DNA of 64,000 bases from NCBI GenBank assembly GCA_035548515.1, contig DASZSW010000018.1, forward strand, positions 62,001-126,000, written 5' to 3'. The stretch is from DASZQY01 sp035548515. Lineage in GTDB: Bacteria > Pseudomonadota > Alphaproteobacteria > Rhizobiales > Kaistiaceae. The position numbers were made by a program, and so were the translations under genes. Shown here in pieces: positions 23,760 to 33,900 of this stretch. Position 1 is the first letter of the stretch. Each line of letters opens with the position of its first letter. The notes beneath the pieces were generated by a model. It was not told the DNA's origin. It was given only the letters and a program-made list of their open reading frames with translations, and searched no databases.

Positions 23760-25738
23760 CAGTCCATGCCTCCGGCAAACGCAAGCAGCTTCTTCAGGCG
23801 TTCGTCGCGGCGCACCATCTCCAGCCGGGCCTTTGCGCGCACCCTCTCCGAGTCTCGTTGCGCGCGAGCGAAGGCGGCGGCGATGCCGTGTGTGTCCGAT
23901 CCGGCGACGCGCCGGCGCCATTCGCCTACGCTCGCGAGGCTCTGATCCTCCAGCGATACGAGTTCCAGCACGGCGCCCGGCTCACCCTGGCGCGCACAGC
24001 GACCCATCAGCTGGCGATCGACGCGCTGAGAATCGTGTCGCTCGCACAGCATGACGACCAGCCCGCCCAGCTCGGCCACGCCCTCCCCCAATTTTATGTC
24101 GGTGCCGCGCCCGGCCATATTAGTGGCGACGGTGACGGCGCCGCGCGTGCCGGCGCGGGCGACGATCTCGGCTTCCTCCTTGTCGTGCGCCGCGGAGAGC
24201 ACCGCGTGGGGAACGCCGAGTGGGGCCAGAGCAGCGCTAGCGCGGAGCGCCTCGGCGACCGAGCGCACGCCGATCAGCACCGGCCGGCCAGCGGCGTGGA
24301 ACGCCGCAACCTGGCGTGCGGCCTCCCGCCACAACGCATCGCGATTGGCGAATATAGTGCGGCCGATGAAGGCGCGGCGAAGCGGCTTCCGCCGTGGCAC
24401 GAACGTGACGCCGAGACCGTAAATGCGGGACAGTTCCGGCGAAATCTCGCGAACTGTGCCGCTCATGCCGGCGAGGCTGCGATAGCCGCGGAAGAATCGC
24501 TGGAAGCTTACACTCGCCAGCGAACGGCGCGTTTTGCTCGGCGCCAGGCCTTCCTTCCACTCAACCATCAAGTGGAGGTCGCGACCCCAGTAGCGGTCGG
24601 GCATTGTGCGGCCCGTCTGCTCGTCGATCAGCACGATCTTGCCGTCCCGTACGAGATACTGGCGATCGCGGTGCAGTTTCAGTGTCGCGGTCAGGGCCGC
24701 GGTAACCAGCTCGTAGCGGCGGATACGCTGGGCGAAGGCATCGCCGAGTGTCACCGCGGCTTCGTCGATGGCGCGTTCGCCCGCCGGTGTCAGCTCGACC
24801 GAGATGCCATGCGGATCGCTGACGAAATCCCGGCCGGCAAGCAGGTGCGTCGCGACGTCAGCCGCTGCGGCGGCGGTGTCGGCGTCGAGCGCGCCATCGG
24901 TCTCGGCGGAGATGATCAGCGGTGTGCCGGCATCGTCGGCGAGAACGCTGTCGATCTCATCGACGATCGCGACATCGAGACCGCGGAGCGTCGGCGGCTC
25001 GGTGGCGAAAGCGCCGCCCAGCGTGCGCCGCACCTTGTAGTACACACTGGCATCGCCAGCGATGTCGTCGCGGCGAAGCTGGTCGCGCAGGTAGTCGAAG
25101 GCGACTTCCTTGTTCGAGACGAAGGTAACGTCCGCGGCGTATTGGCCACGCCGTTCGCCGGGCTTGGTCTCATGCGTGACGACGCCGACGGAAACGCCGA
25201 GCGCTTCCAGCGCGGGACGCAGAATCTCGGCGTCGCGCGCCGCGAGGTAGTCGTTGGCGCTGATGACGTGCACGCCTCGTCCACACCATGCATAGAGCGC
25301 GGCGGCGACGAGGCCGGTGTAGGTTTTGCCCTCACCGGTATCCATCTCGATGACCTCGCCGCGAAAAAGCGCAGCGCCGCCAATAAGCTGGCCGGCGTAG
25401 AGGGCGACGCCGATCTTGCGGCGCGTCACTTCGCGGAGGATACCCATGGCCTGAGCGGTGAGCGCATCGCGAACAGGCCCGCGGCGCATCTCAGCCGCGA
25501 CAGTGCGGCGACGTGTTTCGAGCGCGGCAGTGTCGAGCCTGGCCAGCGCGGACTCCATGGCGAGCGCCGCCCTCGCCAACCGCCGCGCGCGACGGAGACG
25601 ACGCGGAGCGCCGAGCACCGACATACGCGCAAGCAACGCGGCGAAGGGACGGTCGACGTCGCGCGGCTTCGCACGCGGCAGCGCGGCCTGCGGTGGCGAC
25701 ATAGGCCTTGCCGGAGCGGACGCGGCGAGGTCAGACAT
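23759..25738 (-). CDS. Shortened SecA-like translocase ATPase
   Basis: This 659-residue protein is recognisable as SecA by Walker A MDTGEGKTYTG (about 132-142), Walker B VDEIDSVL (about 259-266), the PPXD-adjacent TGRTMPDRYWG and VEWKEGL, LAGMSGTVREI, MAGRGTDIKLG (about 541-551) and GRCARQGEPG (about 579-588). Housekeeping SecA is about 850-900 residues. This one ends about 70 residues after the last motif, so most of the helical scaffold/wing region with the two-helix finger and the Zn-binding C-terminal linker is missing. An N-terminal Pro/Ala/Arg-rich extension is present. It overlaps the M50 gene by eight bases. It is probably an accessory export motor dedicated to the giant protein (inference). 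Confidence 0.85.
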   Translation of the reverse strand: MSDLAASAPARPMSPPQAALPRAKPRDVDRPFAALLARMSVLGAPRRLRRARRLARAALAMESALARLDTAALETRRRTVAAEMRRGPVRDALTAQAMGILREVTRRKIGVALYAGQLIGGAALFRGEVIEMDTGEGKTYTGLVAAALYAWCGRGVHVISANDYLAARDAEILRPALEALGVSVGVVTHETKPGERRGQYAADVTFVSNKEVAFDYLRDQLRRDDIAGDASVYYKVRRTLGGAFATEPPTLRGLDVAIVDEIDSVLADDAGTPLIISAETDGALDADTAAAAADVATHLLAGRDFVSDPHGISVELTPAGERAIDEAAVTLGDAFAQRIRRYELVTAALTATLKLHRDRQYLVRDGKIVLIDEQTGRTMPDRYWGRDLHLMVEWKEGLAPSKTRRSLASVSFQRFFRGYRSLAGMSGTVREISPELSRIYGLGVTFVPRRKPLRRAFIGRTIFANRDALWREAARQVAAFHAAGRPVLIGVRSVAEALRASAALAPLGVPHAVLSAAHDKEEAEIVARAGTRGAVTVATNMAGRGTDIKLGEGVAELGGLVVMLCERHDSQRVDRQLMGRCARQGEPGAVLELVSLEDQSLASVGEWRRRVAGSDTHGIAAAFARAQRDSERVRAKARLEMVRRDERLKKLLAFAGGMD

Positions 25739-27872
25739 TGAACCTCTTGAGGAACACCTGGCGCGCCCGAAAATACAACATTTCGCCGAGCGGCTGCGAG
25801 CCGTGTTCGAAACGGACCCAGACCCGTTCGCCCCACGTGCGCACCGCCTCCGCAGGCATGGTGAGATCGACCTCGAAGAATTGTGTCAGGCTCGTGTTCG
25901 GATCCTTGGCCGAGGGATCGGTGGCGAATGGACCGCCATTTGCCTTCGCCAAAGCCGGCGACGGCAACTGGCGTGTCGCCGACGGTACTGCGCGGGCGAC
26001 GCTGGCGGCGACTGCGGCCCAAGGTGCTGCATCGGAGCGGACGGCGACGGCGCGCACATCGCTCAGCGAATCGAAGTCATCCTCGGCGACCGCGGCGCGC
26101 ACGGTCATATCGCCGGGGGGCATGACGTAGGCCAGCAGCTGCCCCTGCTTGGCATAGATGCCGATCAGATCGCGGGAGCCCGGCGCCACGAACTCGCCGG
26201 CGGCGGGGCTCTTCACCGTCAGCAGCGCGACGCGGCGCTCGGCCTCGGTCAACTCACCCTCGGCGGTGGCGATCTGCTGGCGTATCTGCTGCGCATCGGC
26301 GGGCGAGCCGACCTCAGCGGCGCGCAGGCGCGTGCGGAGTTCGTCGACGTGCGCTGCCGCCAGCTTCCGCCGCGCCTCGATGTAGGGATCGTCGAGCTGG
26401 ATCAGGGCATCGCCGACCGCGACCGTGTCGCCCGGCTGGCGGAGAAGGCGCCCTACGGTGCCGTCGGTGCCGGCGCTAACCTGCGCATCTTCGGGTATCC
26501 AGATGACGCCTCGCGCAATGGTGGCGTTGGGCAGCGGCACCGCCATGACGATCGCCGCCAAGGCGGCCAGGCCGGCGGCGGTGACGGCGGTGGCGCGAAG
26601 ACGATGGCCGCTGAGCGGAGGCGCCACCAGGACAAAGCGCAAGGCCTTGGCGATCGGCCAGAGCAGCGAAAGCGTGACGGTCCAGATGGCGAGCGCGACG
26701 CCGACAAAGAAGAAGCGTCCGGCGAGCACCAGCGCGATGCTGCTCAGCATCACGATGCGGTAGGCAAAGGAGGCCGGAGCGTAGAGCAGGAACCAGAGAC
26801 GCTCGCCGCGTGCCGTGATCGGGCTGGCGGCGCTGCGCAGGCCGAACAGGTAGCGCTGCACCAGGTAGCTGTAGTAGCGCGGTGCGCGCGTGGCGAGATT
26901 GGGTAACTCGAACAGATCGGAGAGGATGTAGTAGCCGTCGAAGCGCAGGAGCGGATTGGCGTTGAAGGCCACGGTGGAGACGCTGGCGATGAGCATCGCG
27001 TTGAACGCGATCGCGCGTACCAGGCCGGGCTCGGCGGCGAGCCACACGGCCATGGCGCCTGCCGCGACCGTGAGTTCGGCCATCATGCCGGCGGCGCCGA
27101 CGAGAATGCGGTGAGCCTTGGAGGAGAACAACGCGGAAGACGACGCATCGACGTATGGCGCCGGCATCAACACCAGCAGCATGACGCCGATCTCATGCAC
27201 CTCGCCGCCGGCAACCTTGGTGGCGTAGGCATGGCCCATCTCGTGCACCGCCTTCAGCAGCGGGAAGACGACGATGAGCAATGCGATGTTGCCGACGGCC
27301 AGCACGCGATCGCCGATGTCATCGGTGAGTGCGCTCCAGTTGAGCGCAGCCTCCGTGACAAACCACACCATCAGCGCCAGCCACAGGAGGAAGCCGACAC
27401 GGCCGAACAGCGGGCGGACGAGATGCACGGTCGTATCGAGGAAACGGTTAGGGTCGAACAGACGCAGACGCAGATAGAGCGGGTTGAGGTAGCGCTGACG
27501 CGCGAGGCCGCGGTTCTGGCGATCGGCGCGTTCGGCCAATTCGCCGACGTCAACCGGCCGATCGACATGGATCAGGTCAAAGGAATAGAGCTGACCCACC
27601 AGCTGGATGATCTGGTCCTGCGAAGGCGCGTCATCCCCGAACGCCTCGGCGACCTCGCGCCAGATCTCATCCAGCGTCCGGCTGCCGTTCATGCGCATCA
27701 CTACCGCGTACACCCCGATCGAGAAGCGATGCGCGCGATTGCTCATGCGGTCGCGCGCGACGTACCAGACCTCTCCGCGCACGACGTGGCGAGAGACTTC
27801 AGTCTGCGGCTTCAGCGACAGGCGGAGGTTCTCCACCCGATGCCAAAGCGGGCTGTACATAGAGCGGCTCAT
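25731..27872 (-). CDS. PqqD-like / M50 site-2 protease / HlyD adaptor fusion protein
   Basis: This 713-residue membrane protein has a PqqD-like winged-helix domain at about 20-105 (WYVARDRMSNRAHRF to YSFDLIHVD). A membrane-embedded M50 peptidase part has the zinc motif HEMGH at 210-214 and the second-ligand motif NPLLRFDGYYILSD at 306-319, within several hydrophobic helices (about 155-455). From about 460 on there is a HlyD-type part with two lipoyl halves (GTVGRLLRQPGDTVAVGDALI; VKSPAAGEFVAPGS) and a helical hairpin. The ATG at 27872 lies eight bases after GGAAG and overlaps the upstream gene (ATGA). M50 proteases cut within membranes; fused to an adaptor, it may process or release an exported substrate, or use the fold only for binding. 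Confidence 0.85.
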   Translation of the reverse strand: MSRSMYSPLWHRVENLRLSLKPQTEVSRHVVRGEVWYVARDRMSNRAHRFSIGVYAVVMRMNGSRTLDEIWREVAEAFGDDAPSQDQIIQLVGQLYSFDLIHVDRPVDVGELAERADRQNRGLARQRYLNPLYLRLRLFDPNRFLDTTVHLVRPLFGRVGFLLWLALMVWFVTEAALNWSALTDDIGDRVLAVGNIALLIVVFPLLKAVHEMGHAYATKVAGGEVHEIGVMLLVLMPAPYVDASSSALFSSKAHRILVGAAGMMAELTVAAGAMAVWLAAEPGLVRAIAFNAMLIASVSTVAFNANPLLRFDGYYILSDLFELPNLATRAPRYYSYLVQRYLFGLRSAASPITARGERLWFLLYAPASFAYRIVMLSSIALVLAGRFFFVGVALAIWTVTLSLLWPIAKALRFVLVAPPLSGHRLRATAVTAAGLAALAAIVMAVPLPNATIARGVIWIPEDAQVSAGTDGTVGRLLRQPGDTVAVGDALIQLDDPYIEARRKLAAAHVDELRTRLRAAEVGSPADAQQIRQQIATAEGELTEAERRVALLTVKSPAAGEFVAPGSRDLIGIYAKQGQLLAYVMPPGDMTVRAAVAEDDFDSLSDVRAVAVRSDAAPWAAVAASVARAVPSATRQLPSPALAKANGGPFATDPSAKDPNTSLTQFFEVDLTMPAEAVRTWGERVWVRFEHGSQPLGEMLYFRARQVFLKRFNV

Positions 27873-29755
27873 GGCAGCCACTTCCAGACCGTGAGGCGCG
27901 CCCAGTCGATCAGCTTGTGGCTCCAGATCCACACCAGACGCCGACGCCCCGCATCTATCTTTGCCGTGCCTTCCATGGCGGGGCGGAGCGCGGGTGGCGT
28001 ACCTATGAGGGCGCCCTGCACTTCGAAGCCGTTAGCGCCATCGGCCGTCCGGGCGACAGGCGTCACGGCGGTGACCACGAAGGCCAGCGGCTGGTCGGGC
28101 AGTGCCGTGAGAAGCAGCTCGCCCGGCGCGCCGACTCTGACGTCCGCGACGTCCGCCTCCTCCGCCACCATCGACACGCGGTAGCGGTCGAGCGGCGCGA
28201 GCTCGAACAGGCTGTCGCCACGCGCCACCGGCCGGCCAATCGCCTGGCTGAGATCGCCCGCCACGACAATGCCGTCGAAGGGTGCGCGGATTTGCGTGCG
28301 CGCCAACATCTGGTCGTCGAGGTCGATCTGCGCGTCCTCGGCCGCCATCTGCGCCCGCGCGATGTTGACCGCGGCGAGGTCGTCCTTGGCGAGCGCGCGA
28401 TCGAGCTCCAGTTCGTGCTGACGCCGCTCCGCAACGTGGCGCAGGCGCTCTATCGCCAGGTCGCTGTCCTGCATCTCGGCCAGCACGTCGCCCTGTTTCA
28501 CGGTGGCGCCAGCGCGGATGGAGGATGCGCTGAGGTAGCCGTCGAACGGCGCGTTGATGACCCGGCGAATCTCGCCCTGGATCTGGGCGCGCGCGTGGAT
28601 GCTGTAGTCGCTCTCGGCCGTAGCGAGGAACGCGGCCGCGGCAATTACGGCCGCCACGGCTCCCGTCACGGCCAACGACTTGAGGCTGACGATGTGCGAC
28701 ACGACGCGGCCGAAGCGCTGCGCCGCAATCACCGGCAAAGCTCGATCACGGGTGCGCTTGTCGACGAGCAGCGGCGTGACCGCGGCGGCGAGCGCATCTG
28801 CAAGCGCGATCTCATCTTCGCTGAAGGCGCCGCCGGTGAAGCGTTCCATGGTCACCGCGCCGAAGATCATATCGCCCTGCGCCAGCGGCACGCTCAGCAC
28901 CGCGCGTGCGCCGCCTTTGGCGAGGACCGCGTCCTGCGCCGGCACGATGGTCACGCCCTCGCCGGGCGCGCTGAGCGGACGGCCCTGGTCGATCGCTTCA
29001 TCCATCGCCTGCGCAAGCGCGCGCGCGAGCACGCTGCGGCGATCGACCGTTGATACCTGGTGCAGTTTGATAACCTTGGTCTTGAGCCGCTTCCGGCGGC
29101 CCATCGCGACGCGCTCGGCCTTGAATACGGCTGCGAGGCGCTGCATGAACGTCCACGCGGCAGCGTCGAAAGTTTCGGCTGACACCGTCGCGTTCAGTGT
29201 GTCGATCAACGTGACAGCCCGCGCTCCAGCGCCGGCGTCGCGCTCACCCACCGAGCGGCGAAGAAACGTCTCGACCCAGGCCGATCCCCAGTGGAGGTGA
29301 CGCAGCAAGCGTCGCGACTGGATGGCATCGCCGGCCTGCGCCTCGATCAACACTGCGCCGTGCACCGTATCGTCGAGGACGAACGGCAAGCCGGCGACGA
29401 CCGGCGAATCGGCATCCGGCGCCTCGATCGCCGGCCGGCGGCTCTCGATCACCGTGCGCAGGATGGCGGCGCCCGCGGCCGCCAGAAGATCGCTACGACC
29501 GGCCGCGGCATCCTTTGCCCAGCGCGCCACCGGATCGAGCTTGCCCCTGGCCGGCTCGCCTAGCAGCATGGCACCCTGAAGGATCGCCGGGAAAGACCGG
29601 GCAACGATCGCCAGCCAGGCGCGCGCGAAAACAGCGGGATCACGGGCGCTGGTCACCTCACGCCAGAGCTCCGCGTCGTTGCCGATCTCCTCGGCATCGA
29701 CGCGGGCTGTGGATGTGACCGACGTTTCGATCGCGGGCCGCGTGCTTTCGCGCAC
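27869..29755 (-). CDS. GAF-domain / HlyD adaptor fusion protein
   Basis: This 628-residue protein has a cytoplasmic N-terminal half including a GAF-like sensor domain (about 180-335, with ARAVLSVPLAQGDMIFGAVTM and FSEDEIALADALAAAVTPLL). One transmembrane helix follows (LAVTGAVAAVIAAAAFLA, about 366-383). Then comes a periplasmic HlyD adaptor with lipoyl halves (INAPFDGYLSASSIRAGATV; IRAPFDGIVVAGDLS), a helical hairpin and a barrel. Translation starts at GTG. It is four bases behind the DUF3467 stop. Joining a ligand sensor to an export adaptor suggests that export activity is gated by a cytoplasmic signal (inference). Confidence 0.82.
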   Translation of the reverse strand: MRESTRPAIETSVTSTARVDAEEIGNDAELWREVTSARDPAVFARAWLAIVARSFPAILQGAMLLGEPARGKLDPVARWAKDAAAGRSDLLAAAGAAILRTVIESRRPAIEAPDADSPVVAGLPFVLDDTVHGAVLIEAQAGDAIQSRRLLRHLHWGSAWVETFLRRSVGERDAGAGARAVTLIDTLNATVSAETFDAAAWTFMQRLAAVFKAERVAMGRRKRLKTKVIKLHQVSTVDRRSVLARALAQAMDEAIDQGRPLSAPGEGVTIVPAQDAVLAKGGARAVLSVPLAQGDMIFGAVTMERFTGGAFSEDEIALADALAAAVTPLLVDKRTRDRALPVIAAQRFGRVVSHIVSLKSLAVTGAVAAVIAAAAFLATAESDYSIHARAQIQGEIRRVINAPFDGYLSASSIRAGATVKQGDVLAEMQDSDLAIERLRHVAERRQHELELDRALAKDDLAAVNIARAQMAAEDAQIDLDDQMLARTQIRAPFDGIVVAGDLSQAIGRPVARGDSLFELAPLDRYRVSMVAEEADVADVRVGAPGELLLTALPDQPLAFVVTAVTPVARTADGANGFEVQGALIGTPPALRPAMEGTAKIDAGRRRLVWIWSHKLIDWARLTVWKWLP

Positions 29756-29759
29756 CGGA

Positions 29760-30083
29760 TCAGGCCTCGATGTTCAGCGCCCCGAAGCGGTTCTCGTATT
29801 CCTGCACCCGCACCTGCAACAAGGTGGCGAGACGCTTGGCAGCGTACGGAGAGAGCACGACGCGGTTGGAGAGACGCACGGTGAACTCGCGGTTGTTGAC
29901 CGAATTCCAAGTCTGGTTGGTGCCGAACAGCAGCGTGAATTCCTCGCGTGTGGTCAGCACGTTGATGACGTTGGCGAAGGCAGTGGCCATGTTGGAATCG
30001 TCCCACACGACCCGCGTCGGACTGCCATCGGGTGCGCGCCCCGTGCCCGCGTTGCCGGCCTCGGGTGTCTTGTCATTCGCCAT
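29760..30083 (-). CDS. DUF3467 protein
   Basis: This 107-residue cytoplasmic protein has a short disordered N-terminus and the conserved DUF3467 core: VVWDDSNMATAFANVINV, REEFTLLFGTNQTW, VRLSNRVVLSPYAAKRLA and a terminal ENRFGAL. The function of DUF3467 is unknown to me. A strong Shine-Dalgarno (AAGGAGAG) lies six bases before the ATG. It starts 41 bp after the giant gene's stop and leads straight into the export genes, so it may be a chaperone or docking factor for the giant protein (inference). Confidence 0.85.
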   Translation of the reverse strand: MANDKTPEAGNAGTGRAPDGSPTRVVWDDSNMATAFANVINVLTTREEFTLLFGTNQTWNSVNNREFTVRLSNRVVLSPYAAKRLATLLQVRVQEYENRFGALNIEA

Positions 30084-30124
30084 CAGTCTCTCTCCTTGAA
30101 CAGTCGCCCTAATCAGACGGATCC

Positions 30125-30944
30125 CTAATGCCGGGTCGGCGTATCCCGCTTGACCACGAGCCAGTCGCCGGGCGCGGCGAACGGATCGTCAGCGGGCGCG
30201 CCACCGTGCGGCGCGAAGCCATCGGCCTCGACGAAATTCTCTCCAACCACGTCGAAGAGCAAGATCGGACCGCGCCGCTTGGTGAATTCGGCCCGGCGGG
30301 CGCGAGCGGGAATGACAATGCCCGAGGCGAAGATCGCCTTGGCGAGGTCGGAGGCACTGATTGGAGCCGCAGCGGCAAAGTCGCTGTGGTGAGGCGCGGA
30401 CGGGGCGAGCATCGTGTGCTTGAACCACGACGATCCCGCCGCCTTCTTCTTCAGCGCATCGACGATATCCTTCACCGAGACCGGGCCGTCGGCAAATTTC
30501 AAAACCTCGACATTGCGGAGCCGATCGACGCCGTCCCTGGTGATCTGACCCGTACGCAGGTCGCGAACCTTGAGGTCGCCGTTGGGGAGCAGCGTGATGT
30601 CGTAGTCGCTGCGCTTGCCGGTGTAGATGACCGTATCGACGCCGGGGCCACCGTCGATGAAGTCGTCGGTTGGTGTGGACTTGAACTGATCGTTGCCGTT
30701 CGAGCCGACCTGGACGTTGACCAGCGGGCCGCCCGCGCTTCCCGGTGTCTGCCCCGGCGGCTGCGATGGATATGAGAGCGGATTGCTCGAGAACCATGAC
30801 GGCAGCGGCAGATTCGGCAGCGGCGCTGTTATGCCGATCGCGGCGAGATCCGCGATAGTGAAGATGTGCGGGATGAACGGCGCGCCGGCGGAGCCGCCGC
30901 TGCCTCCGCCACCGGCGTTGCCGGATTGCGCGGGCGGCGGGTTG
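30125..30944 (-). other. Giant protein: C-terminal module with serralysin/RTX-like signal region
   Basis: A Gly/Ser linker and a Pro-rich stretch lead to NVQVGSNGNDQF, DDFIDGGPGVDTVIYTGKRSDY and GVDRLRNVEVLKFADGPVSV. This pattern is common near the C-terminus of type I secreted RTX proteins and serralysins. A basic/hydrophobic tail of about 110 residues follows (KKKAAGSSWFKHTML, ISASDLAKAIFASGIVIP) and ends PTRH. The tail may be the export or anchoring signal. Confidence 0.75.
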
Positions 30945-33900
30945 GCGACAACAATTGCCACCGTCGCCACGCCCGACGTGTGCGTGCCGTCGTCAGCGAC
31001 GTAGGTGAAGCTGTCGGCGCCCGTGAAACCGGCGACGGGGATGTAGGTGAAGCTGCCATCGGCGTTCAGCGCGAAGGTGGCCGCATGCGCCGGCCCAGCG
31101 ATCAGCCGCGCGGTCAGCGCGTCGCCATCGGCATCGGTATCGTTGAACAGCACGCCGGGGCCGGAGACGGCAAGTGTTGCGCCGCTCGCCGCCGCGAACG
31201 CATCGTTGGCAGCGACCGGCGCGTCGGGCACCGCCGTAATGCCGATGGTGACCGTGGCGACATTGCTGTTCGCACTGCCGTCGCTAGCGCGGAAGGTGAA
31301 GCTGTCGGCGCCGTTGTAATTCGCCGCCGGCGTATAGGTGAAGCTGCCGTCGCTGCTTATGACCACGGTGCCGTGCGCGGCCTGGGCGACCAGCGCGTAT
31401 GTCAGCGACGTGCTGTCGATGTCGGTTGCCGAGACGTGGCCGCTGACGGGCGTGTCTTCCTGCGTCGTGACGGACTGGCCAGCGGCGACCGGCGCGTCGT
31501 TCACTGGCGCCACGTTGATCGAAACTGTCGCCAGGGCGCTGTCCACGCTGCCGTCGTTGACCGTGAACGTGAAGCTGTCCGGCCCGTTGTAGTCGGCGGC
31601 CGGGGTGTACGTGAACGACCCGTTCAAGGCGATCACCACCGTGCCGTGGGCGGGACCGCTACCCAGGTGATACGTCAACGCATCGCCATCGACGTCGGAA
31701 GCGGTGAGCTGGCCGGTCTTGGCCGCGTCCTCGTTCGTGCCCAGCGACTGGCCGTTGGCTACCGGCGCATCGTTGACCGCGGCGACCGCGATCGTCACCA
31801 TCGCCGCGGTGCTGTTCGCGTGCCCATCGTTGACGGTGAAAGTGAACGCGTCCGCCCCGTGGTAGTTCGCGGCCGGCGTATAAGTGAAATCGCCGTTGGC
31901 GCCGATGGTCACGGTGCCATGCGTCGGGCCCGATGCGAGATGGTAGGTCAGCGCGTCGCCATCGACATCGGACGCGGTGAGGGTGCCCGACTTCGGAGTG
32001 TCCTCGTCGGTGCTGATCGACTGGGCGTTGGCCACCGGCGCGTCGTTCACGGAGTTCACGGTGATGGTCACCGTGGCGGTGTTGGTGCCGCCGTGGCCGT
32101 CGCTGGCGGTGAAGGTGAAGCTATCGGCGCCGTGGTAGTTGGCGTTCGGCGTGTAGGTGTAGCTACCGCTTGGATCGATCACCACCTGGCCGTTGGTCGG
32201 TCCGGCCCCGACGACATAGGTCAGGCTATCGCCGTCGACATCGGACGCGGTGAGGGTGCCCGACTTCGGCGTGTCCTCATCCGTCGTGATCGACTGGGCG
32301 TTGGCCACCGGCACGTCGTTCACCGATGTCACGGTGATGGTCACCGTGGCGGTGTTGGTCCCGCCGTGGCCGTCGCTAGCGGTGAACGTGAAGCTGTCGG
32401 AGCCGTGGTAGTTGGCGTTCGGCGTGTAGGTGTAGCTGCCACTTGGATCGATCACCACCTGGCCGTTGGCCGGGTCGGTACCGACGACATAGGTCAGGCT
32501 ATCGCCGTCGACGTCAGTGGCAGTGAGGGTGCCCGACGAGGAGGTGTCCTCATCCGTCGTGATCGACTGGGCGTTGGCCACCGGCGCATCGTTCACCGGC
32601 GCTACGGTGACGGTGACCGTCGCGACATTGCTGTCCGCGGAGCCGTCGCGCGCCTTGAAGCTGAACGTATCGACGCCGTTGAAGTTGGCGTTGGGCGTGT
32701 AGGTGAATGTGCCGTCGGCGTTCACCACCGCAGTGCCATGCTGGGCATCGCTGACAAGGCTGAAACTCAGCGCGTCGTGGTCGACGTCGGTTGCCGAAAC
32801 GCTGCCATGGAGGACGCTGTCCTCGTCGACACCCGCGGATTTGTTTGCAGCCACAGGCGCGTCATTTACCGGATTCACGGTGATCGAGACCGTCGCCGTG
32901 TTGCCGTAGACATGCCCGTCGGTCGCATGGAAGGTGAAGCTGTCGGCGCCGTTGAAGTCGGCGGCCGGCGTGTAGGTGAAGCTGCCGTCGGCGCTGAGGG
33001 TCAACGTCCCATGAGCCGGCTGCGCGACGACTGCGTAGGACAGAGTCTCGTGCTCGACATCGGTGGCGACGACCTGGCCGTGGATGTCGGTGTCCTCGTC
33101 GCCCGACGCGCTACTGGCTGCGGCAACGGGCGCGTCGTTCACCGGAGCTACCGTGATCGAAATCGTCGCGACGTTGCTCTGGCCGCCGTGGCCGTCGTTG
33201 GCCCTGAAGGTGAAGCTGTCGGCACCGTTGAAGTCGGCGGCCGGCGTGAACGTGAAGCTGCCGTCGGCGCTGAAGGACAGCGAGCCGTGCTCCGGCTGGG
33301 ACACTACTTCGTAGGTTAGTGTGTCGTGATCGACATCGGTCGCCGACGCCTGGCCCTGAACGGCGGTGTCCTCGTCGCCGGACACGCTGCCGGCAGCGGC
33401 AACTGGGGCGTCGTTTATCGGCGCGACGGTGATCGAGACCGTCGCCGTGTTGCCGTAGACCTGCCCGTCGGTCGCGTGGAAGGTGAAGCTGTCGGCACCG
33501 TTGAAGTCGGCGGCCGGTGTGTACGTGAAGCTCCCGTCGGCGCTCAACGCCAACGTCCCATGTGCCGGCTGATCGACCACCTCGTACGACAGCGTGTCGT
33601 GGTCAACGTCGGTCGCCGAGGCCTGACCGTGGACTACGGTGTCCTCGTCGCCGGACGCGCTGCCCGCCGCTGCGACAGGAGCGTCGTTCACAGAATTCAC
33701 GGCGATGGTGACGGTCGCCGTATCGGTCCCGCCGTGCCCGTCATCAACGACAAAGGTGAAGCTGTCGGCACCGTGGAAATTGGCGTTTGGCGTGTAGGTG
33801 AAGTTGCCCGCCTGTGTGATCACCACCTGACCGTTCGCGGGGCCCGTGCCGACAACGAAATTGAGAATCTCGTCATCTACGTCCGTGGCAGTCACGCGAC

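Noticed and set aside
30866..33319. An 817-codon plus-strand open frame over the last repeats
   Set aside because: It is a periodic antisense shadow of the 273-bp repeats, with the same short peptide recurring only because the DNA repeats.
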